From positions 27,259,288 to 27,323,287 of the forward strand of contig OX637288.1 of the NCBI GenBank assembly GCA_951799445.1: a DNA stretch of 64,000 bases. The letters run 5' to 3'. The translations under genes were made by a program, and so were the position numbers. The notes under the pieces are model-generated. The model was not told where the DNA came from and made no database searches. It worked only from the letters and a program-made list of their open reading frames with translations. Origin of the DNA: Pseudisothecium myosuroides (lineage: Eukaryota > Streptophyta > Bryopsida > Hypnales > Lembophyllaceae). Below, in pieces: positions 44,993 through 57,010 of the stretch (positions are counted from its first letter, which is position 1; the number at the start of each line of letters is the position of its first letter).

Positions 44993-47900
44993 TTACAGTT
45001 CGTCGTCCAGTTGCGGTGACAAAAACCTCTCCGACGCCGAGATCGACACAGAGCTCGTCTCGTGGAAGAGGCAGTTGTGCATGGAACCGTCCTTGGAAAG
45101 GAGATGGTTGACGTGGTGGAGCATGATCTTGTGCAGGGGCTCGTTCTCCAGCGTCAGATACTCCGGCATGATCGCCTTGTGCATGGAGTATTTCTTCGGT
45201 CCGTGCGCGGTGATGGCTATGGCGGCGTCGTTCTGGAAGATGGTGCGGAAGACGAAGATGTGGAGGAGCGTGGCGCAGAAAAGCACAAACACGATCGCCG
45301 TGGCCGCTAGGGAGAGGAGGATGGCCAGGATTCTTGAGCTCCATGATGGAGTGGCGTCGCAGTATGCGATGGCGGCTATGGCGGCTCCTGTCATTGGAAA
45401 TGTGTACGCCCACCAGGACAAGGTAAACCTGCGCGAATTGAGGTTGATGAGGACAATTAGCTTTAGGCTTGAATCTAAAACCGAGTTGGAAGAAATGCCT
45501 CAGTTACTGGAGATCGGAATATCCTCGTTCTCACAATTTTTTCGTTTTTGATTACCTCACTCTGCATTACTTTCAATTCTGCTTTAAAAGATTCTGTTCT
45601 TAAGCTGTGAGTAAACGTTCAAATGTTTTCTGAATTAGAAGCCGGTGAACGAGATTTCCCGTTTTTTCCGAAACGGAGAGTAACCCTAAACACATTGGAT
45701 TGAGATTGGAATTGAGAAATTAGGCTTCGGACGTGCGAGAGAAGTGAGTCCAGAGTTCCTTTGGAATTAATTGAAAACAATATTTTCCATTTCTCACAAT
45801 TTTTCGGTTGCGTTCTTGATTGCTTCATATTTAGTTTTTTAGCGATTCTGGTTTCAATTACGCAATAAGTATGCATACAAAGATTGAAAAGTATTTGAAA
45901 CTGTTCAAATTGTCGTTGAATTAGAAACCGGAGAGTGAGGATATTCCGATTTCCTGCACCGAAGAAAAATTCAGGGCGAAGGGACCGAGGAATTGGCTGA
46001 CCTGATGCCGCGGAAGAAGTTGATGCGGACGGTGAGCGAGGTGTACAAGAAGAGAGCGATGAAGAACATCACTCGGGAGACGTATCCAAACTCCCCCGTG
46101 ATGAACGACCATGCCACACTCGCGGTGCTCGGGGCGGCCACGAAAAGAAAAAACACCGGGTGCAGATCTTTCGGCAGCTTCTCGTTGGTCGGAAGGCGTT
46201 GGTAGAGCGTGACAAAGAGCACGAGGTAGTGTGCGAGGCCTACTGACCAAAAAAATATAGCTGGCTCCTTCCACTTCACAATGGCCGCGAGAAGCGATCC
46301 TACGAAGTTCCCGACGATGGACAAGTGCGTGGAGGGGTTGGCCACTTTGGAAAGCCTCCTCATCCCACCGGAGAGCCATTGGCCGTAAAGCTTGAGTTCC
46401 AGGATGAGAACGGGGCTCATGAAGCAGCAGAAGACCGCGGGGTGGACCGAATGGGAAATGGAGGGCGGTATGCCTATCGCCAGAAACATGCCTGCAATCC
46501 ACGGTGCGAAGAAGAAGTTGATGCGCACGGGATGGAAGTACTCCCGCCTCACTGCCCCGAAGAAGAAGAAAATCTTACACATGTACGTGGTGGAAATGAC
46601 GAGAAGGGACAAGAGGGCTATGCTCCAGAGAAAGAGGTTGATTTCTTCAGGGATGTGTAGGATTTTGAGCGCCGGGGACTGGTGAAGCCTTTTCCAGAGA
46701 ATGCTCTGGCTGCCCAAGCCTAGACTTACTCCGAAACAGTTCAAGGGGAAGCGCAACAAGAACGGCCATAGCTCATCCTTGGGCAGCATCAGCACTTCAT
46801 GATCCTGCAAAACATGTCAACATTGTGGGAAACGTCATACAACGTAACCGATAAATTCCTCGTCTACATAACTGCTCTTGTATGATACTAGTATGGTGAG
46901 GACTGTCGCCTCATTCAAGATTCACTAATGACGTTACTGATTGAGTGACACAGCATTGCTGTCTATTCTGCCGGAGAACATTCTTCCGTTCTCGTGGATG
47001 CCGAACGTGGAGCTGGTGATCCATGTCTAGCAGGAGGCACACTCAGGGCTCTGACTTACGGTGAGCCTACAAATTTCCTAACTCTCCTCACTCGCTCAAG
47101 AACGTTGGGATTCTTGTCTTCGGAAGTAATGTCCGTTCACGGAGACCATATGAGTTTACAAGTATAAATGGCCATTTCAACTTATAGCAGTGTGTCATTA
47201 CGAGAAAACCTCATGTGCACCCACTGGATGAACCGTAGAAAACTTGAGTTTGTGCAAGCAGGAGACCAACCCAAAGAGAAAAGGACACCGCAAAGATACT
47301 TGTAATCAATGCTTTCAAATAGACTGGCTGTCATCAAGCATTAATCTGCGTCTCTGGTTTTCCTACACAGATTTTACATTCTTCTGAAGGTTTCATTGTT
47401 CATGTCTTCCTCTCCGACTCTTCAATTGTTATTGGCTTAGACCAAATCACACATTATCAATCCCATCCGAAAGACTTATTAAAATATGATGATAAAGACG
47501 CAGGAAATTGTCACGAACATGAATCTCGTCCAATTCTGGACCGTGGAGCGCATCGAAGTAGCGACCAGGCTTAATGAATGGTGGAGAATCATCTCCCTCG
47601 TCTACATCATCTTGACCTAATGTCGCTGCAATGCCCTCCCGTTCTTGAACAGAGTTCCTCCGCACAATAGAACTTTGCCTGCACACCGGAGACATTTTTC
47701 AACCATCATTTTAGGCAACGAAGGAACCTCCTACGCCATACTGAAATATATGTACGCTAAGGAAACAGTACCGTACTCAGAAGCTAATTTCTTCCAGAAG
47801 TACAGTACCATTACATGTGGGACATGTAGGGCTTATGGAAATTGAGCAAAGAGAGCGTGCGGTATTCAGTTATATTCAAAATTCATTAACGTAGGACTGA

Positions 47901-48751
47901 AGGAGTTTCAAGAGCAAGTATATTTACCGTACTCAAGCCACAATAACTCTGCACATAAACCACTGAATCCATTCGGAGTTCATTTCATCTGAAAACCCTG
48001 TGTTGAGAAGAAAACTACTCAAATCATAGCACATGGAAACCGAAGTGCAGACCAGAACTGTATCCTTATTTTTATGGGCATCATCTTCGTTAACATGGCA
48101 CGTTTCAAAGTGCCACAATTGTGACATTCGATTGCGCAGACTCTAAAAACCAGGATTGGCAAAGATCTGAGGTTCTAGGAGGGCAAATCAAAGGTGACAA
48201 TCTCCGACAATTATGCCAAAGAGACAAATAAGGCCATTTGTATCATAAACGGATCGAATCTATACGGTAAGTTCATTCTGGAACCCATTCTCTGAGCTGG
48301 TCAACACAAGATCTAAGGTAGTGAAGCTGTAGTACCTGTCATAACGAGCAGATCGCGTTCGAAACTTGTCATACGATGCTCGATTCTTTGCAGCCCTATT
48401 CTGTTCATTAGCCTCTGTCTGTAACCTGTTTCCAAAATTTGCAAAATTCTGAGCAGGACGAGGCGATGCACTGAATGCCGGTGTTGAGGTTTCTGCGGTC
48501 AGCAAGTAGGCTGGCTTGCGCTCAGACTGGGACAAAGTCGAACTTGAATTCCAATCCTTCACTGGAATGTAAACCTCTGCAGCAGAACGTAGAATGTCAA
48601 CCTCCGGAGCTGAATGCCGACTTTCTAGGTAAGTTTTAGCCATATACTGCCGCGTTTCGTCGTGCGAAATAGAGAAGTTTGGCAGTTGAAAGACTCCGTC
48701 ATGCTGATTTCCACTGCTACTGTCACTAGAAACCCTCTCCAACGTTGTCAT
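44993..48751 (-). CDS. SLAC1/SLAH slow-type anion channel, 604 aa, four exons
   Basis: Exons: 48751-48336, 47678-47519, 46804-46002 and 45428-44993. All introns are GT-AG and phases agree (416, 160, 803 and 436 bases; 605 codons with stop). Residues 1-150 are a polar cytosolic N-terminus. The exon 1/2 junction creates RQSSIVRRNSVQE, with basic RxxS sites like those phosphorylated by OST1-type kinases. Then follow RYFDALHGPELDE, MLPKDELWPFLLRFPLNCFG and about ten membrane helices including YFHPVRINFFFAPW, LKLYGQWLSGGMRRLSKVAN and SWWAYTFPMTGAA. The C-terminal 75 residues are cytosolic. SLAC1 channels release chloride, nitrate or malate at the plasma membrane. Stomatal or other role in this species is unknown. 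The gene appears intact. Confidence 0.95.
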
Positions 48752-50464
48752 AATCTTTGCTTGTGTGCTTTAGCTGGAAATACACTCCACTAGTGACTGC
48801 AGCATTGAAAACATGAGAAAATTAGCAACCAACACAAGCATTCATCTCGAAAAACGTTCTCATGACTGTTTCTCTAATGAATAATCTGTACTTTGGAATC
48901 AAAGACAAATAAGGTGATGCCATACTAAGCTTCCGAGTGGTACCAAAACTAAATTTCACCCCCAGACAGAGAATCGAATTCGGCAACCGAACTTGGCCGG
49001 AGTAGCTTACACTCAGTTTCTAAAATTTGCAATTGATGCATCGAGGCCTCTGACTGGTCTCTTTTGTGCCAAAAAACAAATAAATTTGCAATTTATGGAA
49101 GGATACCGGTTGCAGAAATCAAAAGACGTCAGCTACTTCAAGAAGAAAAGCTCTTCAAACCATTAACTGCTAGGGTTCCAGTCGTGGGGCCCTTTTGTAC
49201 TTGAAGAACCGCAGCACCGTCCAATGCGATAGTGGCCAAGACTTCTCGACATTGATTATTAAATAAAGAAGACTACTTTACCAAACACAAAAAATGTACT
49301 ATACTTTCCTTTATCGTCGAAGCTTGATGAGCTAGTGGCATCAAAGACATCAAGCAAGTGGGAGGTTTCGAAAGATGCGCCAAAATTCACCAGAGGATTC
49401 AACGACGGTACAGTTACTCTCATCAACCTTCCCAGTTCGCATTTCATTATCTATTGCCTCTCCAGGAGACTCCAACTACGACGATTCTCATAGAAAGGCA
49501 ATTGAATTTTCGTCAACTATGTACGTAACGTAGATATATATGCCTGGTGGCCAGATGGCTCTGTCAACTAAAAGTTTGCTGCGTTTGGTTGCAGCGTACC
49601 GGCAGGGATCCAAACGACTTGCAGCTTTCTTGTACACGCATGAGTGCGTCAATTAACCAGCATCCTTATGACCAAATTTAGCCCTTTCCCTGTAAAACAC
49701 TGCGCACGCACTCTTCCGAAGAACTAGTACCCAAATGAAGTCAAGCTGTCGCCTACCACTCGGTACCATGAGCTTCAATACTCTACATCTGTTCCTTGCA
49801 AAACAAATTTCTTCCAGGTACATACAAATGATCTCTAGACTCAGCTATTGTCAAAGTGCACGGAAGAACAAAATAGTGAAAATGGCGGAAGGGTCAAATG
49901 TATGCATGCCATCTGCGATCTGCCTACACCTAAAACTCTGACAATTGTTACTGGTACCCACAACTAGAAACTGATTATTAGTGTACAAAGGAACTGAATG
50001 CTCGATGTGAGTGAAAACAGAAGGGCTGCAAGAGAGCTAAAGCGTAAAGGAATTCGGCATGTGAGCTTGAACGGTGAAGCTTCCGGGGAATCCGGGAACG
50101 AGTGCTAAAAATAACGTGAGGATCGGTGACTTGAGCCAAATTTGGTTCGAAATTACCGGATTTTGCTACGACCACGTGGCAGATGCTGGAGGACGAATAT
50201 TATATTGAAGTTCTGATAATTACAGGTTGGAATTGAAGTTCTTATGGCACGTGGCGGCGGGAGGATTAAGTTACTGCTGACGTCTTGAGTCTTGACCCTA
50301 TAACGCCTGAATCCTTTCAGTTTTAAAATTTGCAAATTTTTTCTTAGAAGACGGACATGCCCATTTCCAAGAGCTTCAGTTATCCGAAACTGAAGTGTGA
50401 CCTAAGACTTATCGGAAATAATTAGATGATAATGAATTAAAAATGTGTAATCCATCTCCAGTGG

Positions 50465-51320
50465 CGAAACTGAGTACAAATTGGAAACGTTTTCATTCAA
50501 CAACCATACCAACAACCATACCATAAGTATCAATGGACAAAGTCCAAAAGTGTATATACAAAAGTTGTAGTGTGTGACATACTACACATTACTAACCATG
50601 GAAGTTTGAAGAAAAAATTAGTTGTGATTTGAAAGAAAATCAATTTCAAAATTAGTCATGTCTAAAACTTAGTTTTGTTCAACATGATTTGGAATTACTT
50701 TATCTTTTGTCAATTTTTTCTTAGAACTCCGAAAATACTTTTTGTGCCTTGGCATATTGGTATACATTATTGGTATACATTTGAAATATTGGTTGAATTG
50801 GACAATGCATTCGATTCATATTTCGCAGCCATATAATGTGTTTTTTAATTGAATTTATTTGTCTAAAGACTAGAGTTCATGATGCACATAATTGATCCAA
50901 CAAATACCAAAAAGAATAAATTATCATTGTCAATATCATCAAAAAACTACCAATTTGATGAAGGTCAGTGTAATTTTTGGCAATTTTCAATTTTTGGATG
51001 ATATTGACAATGATAATTTATACCAATAATGTATACCACCAATATGCTAAGGTACAAAAAGTTTTTTTGGAGTTTTAAGAAAAAATTGAAAAAAAATAAA
51101 GTAATTCCAAATCATGTTGAATAAAAATGAGTTCTAGACATGACTAATTTTGAAATTGATTTTCTTTTCAAATTACAACTAATTTTTTCTTCAAACTTCC
51201 ATAGTAACGTGTAGTATGTTCCACACTACAACTTTTGTATTTACACTTTTGTATTTTGTCCATTGATAGTTACGGTATGGTTGTTTGAATGAAAATGTTT
51301 CCAATTTGTACTAAGTTTCG
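50465..51320. mobile_element. 856-bp foldback element with arms of about 320 bp
   Basis: The left arm starts CGAAACTGAGTACAAATTGG and the right arm, inverted, CGAAACTTAGTACAAATTGG. Pairing continues with moderate divergence through CATACCATAAGTATCAATGG, CAAAAGTTGTAGTGTG and GGAATTACTTTAT to the inner GGTATACATTATTGGTATA. Long arms around a small centre are typical of foldback or MULE-type MITEs. No target duplication is evident. Confidence 0.7.
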
Positions 51321-51802
51321 TTTGTCTCTGTATACCTTAATTTAGTTAGTTAGTTTTGTTTGATTTGATACACTAAGATCTAAAAAAACATGGATCTCTC
51401 GGCAATGTTCTTGGTACTATTGAAAAGCTCTCTAAGAAGAGGGGAGCACGGACTTTGTTTTGTGGTGTTTGGACCTACATTGTGAAAGTTATTGAATTTC
51501 AAAGTTTTTATGAATTAATAAATTGAATTAAATTATCTTTTATTTTGAAAAAAATGTAACTTTCACAATGTACTTATATATATTATATTTTTATTTATCT
51601 TGATTTTATCAAAAAGGTCATTAAAAAAAGTTGCCTTTCAAAGATTTAAGAATCACTTGGGATGAATGACTACATGAATGAGAAGTTATTTAGACAAGAC
51701 ATTGTCTTAAAGCACTATGTGCATCATCCAAAATGTGAATTCTTGAGTACTTAAAGGTTTACTGAATAAGGATCTACAAAAAAGTGCTATATCTTTAAGA
51801 TT

Positions 51803-52876
51803 ATGGCAAATTTCATTAAAATGGCGGTATTCCATGTGCCATTTTCACAACGCGAAATCTAGGACAAGTATACAGTGTTATTATCTAGGCCAGTTTTAGA
51901 TTTCTTAAATCTAGGATTGATATAGATATCAGACCCCGCATTCTAAAAATCTAGAATTGGTAAAGATTTCAAATATCTAGGACAAGTGTAGATTTCAAAA
52001 ATCTAATACAAATATAGCCAGGGGTGATTGCAAGAAACACTTGTCCTATTTCTTGTCCCCTTGCCCTTGGACGGGTGTTTTTTTGCTCATAACTTTTGCA
52101 TTGTTTGTTCATTTGGCATGAAATTTGGAAGGAAGGTAGATGCGGTAGTTGTAAACATTGTGTAATTTTTTCAAATTTTTTCAAATTAATTTACTATTTT
52201 TACCTTGCGCCCAATTGGGTGTCTACCTTGACCATTTTGGAGGGGTTTAGTCCTATTTTTGACCCAAAGATGCAAATTTGAAGGCGCAAATTGGATATGT
52301 TGGAGGTCCACTAACATTATAAAGACTGAATAAAGTTTTTTTGAAAATAGAGACATGTCGATTGCACACATGGGGGCAAAGTGACCTTCCTTTGCACGAA
52401 GGCCACAAAGAGGGAAAAATTCTCCTTCATGAATTTTTGGTGCAATGCAAGCACAATCTTCTCTAGCAAAATGACCTTTTTTATGGAATTTTTTTTAATT
52501 TTTTTTTAATTACTAAAATGAAAAACTCCACAGATCCCTTTTCTGCTATTTTTTGTTCCTAATGGCTTTTGTAGTGCTCCGAAGTAGTTTGTAGTACTTT
52601 ATAAAACAGCATAGTACTGAATTGACAGTGTAGATCTGCAAGCGCCTTGAATCGACGGTTCAGATTTGCCGGGGCACTGCTAATACACAGTATTGGTAAT
52701 ATTGTACAGTACTGCCAGTCCTGTGGCCAAAAAATGCAGTTTTGCTGGAAAAAAGTTAATTGTTTCTTGCAACTATCCATAGATTCTGGTACCAAAAAAA
52801 CAGCTCAGACTGTGCGGTTTGAATTGCTAGAAGTACCAAATTATTGGACTACTGCCATTTTAATGAAATTGGCCAT
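51803..52876. mobile_element. ATGGC-ended MITE, copy 2, carrying a nested insertion
   Basis: The ends ATGGCAAATTTCATTAAAAT and inverted ATGGCCAATTTCATTAAAAT are flanked by a perfect 4-bp duplication GATT (51799-51802 and 52877-52880). Aligned to copy 1 in reverse, the sequence is collinear except for 762 extra bases at 52017-52778. Confidence 0.8.
52017..52778. mobile_element. 762-bp element nested in the ATGGC MITE
   Basis: Its limits come from comparison with MITE copy 1. It is flanked by ATA on both sides (52014-52016 and 52779-52781). Its ends carry GATTGCAAGAAACAC and, inverted, AGTTGCAAGAAACAA. Size and ends resemble the 743-bp element at 34454-35196. Confidence 0.65.
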
Positions 52877-54209
52877 GATTTCAAAAAAATTCAAATTTTC
52901 AAATTAAAAAAATATACAAATTGAATATAAAACCAAATACAATCTAGAATTAGAAGCAAATTAGGGACGAAGTAGAAGGTGCCGTTTCATGACTTCTAAA
53001 TTAATACAAGCGGAGTACATTGGATTTTGGAGATTATAATTTTTAATTTGGTGTATTAAAGTGACTATTCACTCTCTGAAATGTATGGATTTGAGAATTT
53101 AGTGAAGTATTTCTATCCTCATGGAGTATTTGTAACACTCAATAAACTTGAGTATCAAACATTCATAGATTCATAGCCAATAATTAGTGGGTAGAATCTT
53201 TAGTGATGCATTATTCAAAATTTATGAGGAAAATTTACCATAATTGTTATGGCTTCCAATTGCAAGATGTATGAAATGGTCTAATAGTATTTTTTTGCAT
53301 CTAGAAATAATTATAAAGTGAAACAATGCAACTACATATTGAGAATAGAAGTGTCTATATTGAGGTCAAAAGTAAATTTTTTAAAATATTCTACATTTGT
53401 TGGCTAATTTCCATTTGTAATTTTGTATTTTAGGATCTTGTCATGTTATTTGATGACAATTAGCTATTGGGATCTGTAAAGCATGTTAGGGGGTGGTTGT
53501 AGACTTAATATAGCCAAAATGGCCATGTATTGACCATTGGGGGGCTAAACTAGTATTTGGAGGCTATTTGAAGGTGTGAACAGGGATATTTGGAGGCAAG
53601 AAGGATTGCTTGAAGCCCAAGGCTGACTCTTCTTTCCTTTCATTCTCTTCAAGTCTTGTGTGTGAAGGTTTAATGGAGTTTTAGGAGATGGTATATTATA
53701 CCTTGAGGGTTGTTTATAGATGATGGCGTTGTTGCCAATTTACATAATCTGAGGTTTTTCTTTGTATTTTTTGATTTCTGTGCAAAACTAGTCATATCAA
53801 GATATAGTAGAAACATTTGGGAGTATTTTTTATTCTTATTATTGGATGGTTGTTTATTCATGCCTAATTGTAGTGTGGATTTGCTTTGGGACATGTATGT
53901 GTGTTCTAATACTTGCAGTTTATGACACCTACTATTAGCGATGCAGAGTGACATGACAATCTAGTTTAAGTATAATAATAGAAATAGAGACAATTGAGCC
54001 AAAATAAGATTAAAAATATTAGGATAGCCCCTCTTTCTCTTTTTGTCTTTTTTGAAGGCAAATATTGTTTTTGATTTAATCAACAATTATCCATCTTTGA
54101 TACCGCATTTATTGTATTTTTTGAAATATTTTTTAATTTACCTTCAATTTATTTTTAATTATTTAGATAATTTTTTTTATTTATCCTACAAATCTCTCTC
54201 TCTCTATAT

Positions 54210-54363
54210 ATGGGCAATTTTGTTAAAATGGCAATATTTTTTTAAAATGGCATGAAAATAGTTCAGAATGGCCGTTCTGAAATCTATATCTGTCCTAGAT
54301 GGTGAAAATGGTGCACTGTCAAAGTGGCACTTGGAATATCACCATTTTAATGAAATTCCCCAT
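54210..54363. mobile_element. ATGGC-ended MITE, copy 3 (short)
   Basis: The left end ATGGGCAATTTTGTTAAAAT and inverted right end ATGGGGAATTTCATTAAAAT are flanked by ATAT on both sides. The interior is shortened to about 150 bases. It still contains the family words AAATCTATA and GTCCTAGATG. Confidence 0.7.
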
Positions 54364-56032
54364 ATATATATACAATGCTAAAAGTGACAACAATGGCCTT
54401 TTCAATATTTAGTTGGTTTACATGTGAGTCTAAGGTTGCAGTTTGACATTTCCAATCCAAAAATGAAGTAAACCTGATTATGCTAGCAACAAGTTGTAAG
54501 TTGTGTTTAGAGGTTCTATTCAGTTCAAGTAGGCTAAAAAGACTAGAAAATGACCAATTGTGAAGCTCTAATAATTTTTTGATTTCTAAGCTATATAAGA
54601 TTTCCAATTTTTTTGTGAAGATTTTGAAGAAAAAATGAAGAATTTTTATGTCAAATAAAAAATACACTTGAAATTTCTGAAAATAGCAACAGATTCACTA
54701 TCTATATACCTTAGAGGAGCTATTTGTCAACTCACATATTTTGCAGAGATTGAGATGTTTGAGAAAAGTCATTGGCAAGTAGAATAAAGACAATCCAACA
54801 AGAAATGAATTTTATGTGATTTTTCACAGTTTATTGAGACAAATTTGCTGAAGCATGGGTAGACCCATGCGAAACCAGACGTTGATTTTTCCCCTCTCCA
54901 CTGAGTGCATTGTCATGATGCTAAAGCGTTGCTAAGGTTGTGGTAATGGGTGGGTGACTGACGCAAATGGGAGTGTCCAATAGATGTTGGAATTGGATGA
55001 TTGATGGCATTGGGTTGTTCAAATATGACACACTGACAGATGACTCTACATATCAATTCCTCCATCCAAATGACTGTCATTCATACATAATCGAGGTTAC
55101 ATGTCAATTACTCCGAGCAAATGATTGTCATTCATACATAATCGAGGTTGACATGAGTATGGAAAATTGCACTAAATAATGTATATTGAGTGACCCTCAC
55201 CAAATAGAATTCCATTTACATGAATAGTATAATGTAAGTTGGAGCATGAGCTACATGTAATTGAAATTTGTGTGGGCCAAAACTTGAGAGCCAAATGGTA
55301 CTAAGCAATTTCTTCAGTTTCTTGTGGAAACTAAGATAGTCGACTCTAGCTTGCGATCCTTCTGATACCGTAAAAGGCAATTGATCTTGGGCTTACACAA
55401 TCTCGTGATTCTGGTTGTGCATAATTGTTTGAACAGTCTCACATTGGTGAAGCTAAGCAATGGATAAGCTTATCCTGCACATTCATTTACTCTGGTAGTC
55501 ATTGTTTTACAGTAGACCACAAATTGATTTATAACCAAATAATCTTCACTACAATACAATGGTAGAAGTCTTACATGGGTCGACTCTGATAGCAAAGTTT
55601 ATCTAAAGCTCCCCTATATGTTCTTATGAATCCACGGCACGGCACAACTGAAAAAAGTGGATATCGGACGTTTGCAGCCATCAGCTGCTGATGGGATGTG
55701 AAGAATACTTCAACTATTGAAAATTTACAAGTAACAAGAGCAGAGAAGCTGTTTGCCACACAAGAACATGAACCAGTCTTCAGAGAAGATCACTCTGGTC
55801 ACAAACATCAGCATCACTAGTTGCATGAACATGATGACTTTGACAACAGGGACAAGCACTTTCACAACAGTGACAAGCAATTACAGTATATGCAAAGATG
55901 ATATTCACACGTTTTTTCACGCCTTGATCTTCGGTGGTATGGAAACGTGTTGGTATGTGATGCTCATGTGGAGAGTTCGGTCGCCACTTGGCTTGTGGGA
56001 AAGACGTTTGCAACATCCTCGAGCTCTTCACT

Positions 56033-56254
56033 CACTACAAGAGAAAGGGGTGTTTTAAGTGAGTTTTTCAGTATAGTCCTAGACACATGATTTTAAGTAA
56101 TGACCTTTAAAGAGATTTTCAGCAAAATTTTACTTAAAATACAAATGTTTTAAGTAAAATTTTACTGAAAATCTCTTTAAAAGTCATTACTTAAAATCAT
56201 GTGTCTAGGACTATACTGAAAAACTCACTTAAAACACCCTTTTCTCTTGTAGTG
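56033..56254. mobile_element. CACTA-like foldback MITE inside the aldo-keto reductase last exon
   Basis: It starts CACTACAAGAGAAA and ends in the inverse. The two arms of about 100 bases pair almost perfectly (GGGGTGTTTTAAGTGAG and on through GTCCTAGACACATGATTTTA). A 3-bp ACT duplication flanks it. Removing the element and one ACT restores the continuous codon series of the host exon. Confidence 0.9.
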
Positions 56255-56430
56255 ACTGGACAGCTAGACTCCAAAGGAAGCAATATTCCAGTCCAAGTTG
56301 GCAATCTTGGTGGTTGCCAAGAATTGGAACAACATCAACACCTTGATGTTGGACCCAAGCAAGCGCAAGCTGGTTCATAGTACACCCCTTCCTCTCTGCA
56401 ATCTGCCTCACCCGCTCCAGCAGCTTCTCG

Positions 56431-57010
56431 TTGTTTTTCAAATTCTCTCCGACCAACCGTGGAGCATTTTTCTGCGTCCCATTACACCAAGGCTTAACAG
56501 AACTGACCAAACTGGCCATCTTTGAAGACCTCTTTTTGAACTGCAAAACAGGTGCTCTCTTGACTTCACATACTTCAAGTATGTCCCAGGAGATATTGCT
56601 AATTCGGTTCATGGTCCAGAAAATGCACTTCGGGGAGCTGAAAAGTTCATAGGAGCTTTTCGGTGAGTGATCAGCAGAATTATGTATGGCCAGAGAAAGT
56701 ATATGCGAAGCCACACAGACTTGTTTTTCAAATTCTCTCCTACCAATCGTGGAGCATTTTTCTGCGTGGAGCATTACACCAAGGCTTGACAAAACTGACC
56801 ATCTTTGAAGACCGCTTTTTGAACTGCAAAACAGGTACTCTCTTGACTTCACATACTTCAAGTATGCTCCAAGAGATATTGTTGATTCGGTCCATGGGCC
56901 AGAATATGCACTTCGGGGAGCTTAAGAGTTAAAAGGAGCTTTTCGGTCAGTGATCAGCAGAATTATGTATGGCCAGAGAAAGTATATACGAAGCCACACA
57001 GACTTATGAG
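56431..57010 (-). repeat. 290-bp tandem duplication in the aldo-keto reductase pseudogene
   Basis: Copies start TTTTCAAATTCTCTCC at 56435 and 56725, exactly 290 bases apart, with about 90% identity. Each contains the start of the last exon (APRLVGENL) and flanking intron. The copy at 56721-57010 has lost the rest of the exon. Confidence 0.85.

Larger units (their letters stand above)
48752..55963. other. MITE-rich region between SLAC1-like and aldo-keto reductase genes
   Basis: The first 700 bases are probably the SLAC1-like leader and promoter. A 62-codon minus-strand ORF at 49259-49447 is unrecognised. The rest is AT-rich with a foldback element, two ATGGC-ended MITEs and a nested insertion, listed separately. 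No gene supported. Confidence 0.6.

Noticed and set aside
44910..45551. 213-codon plus-strand ORF over the SLAC1-like last exon
   Set aside because: The minus strand encodes the conserved SLAC1 C-terminal helices in a properly spliced frame; the plus ORF is antisense shadow.
56229..56861. 210-codon minus-strand ORF as a separate protein
   Set aside because: It is a chance read through the tandem-duplicated intron and last exon of the aldo-keto reductase pseudogene, in the shifted frame.
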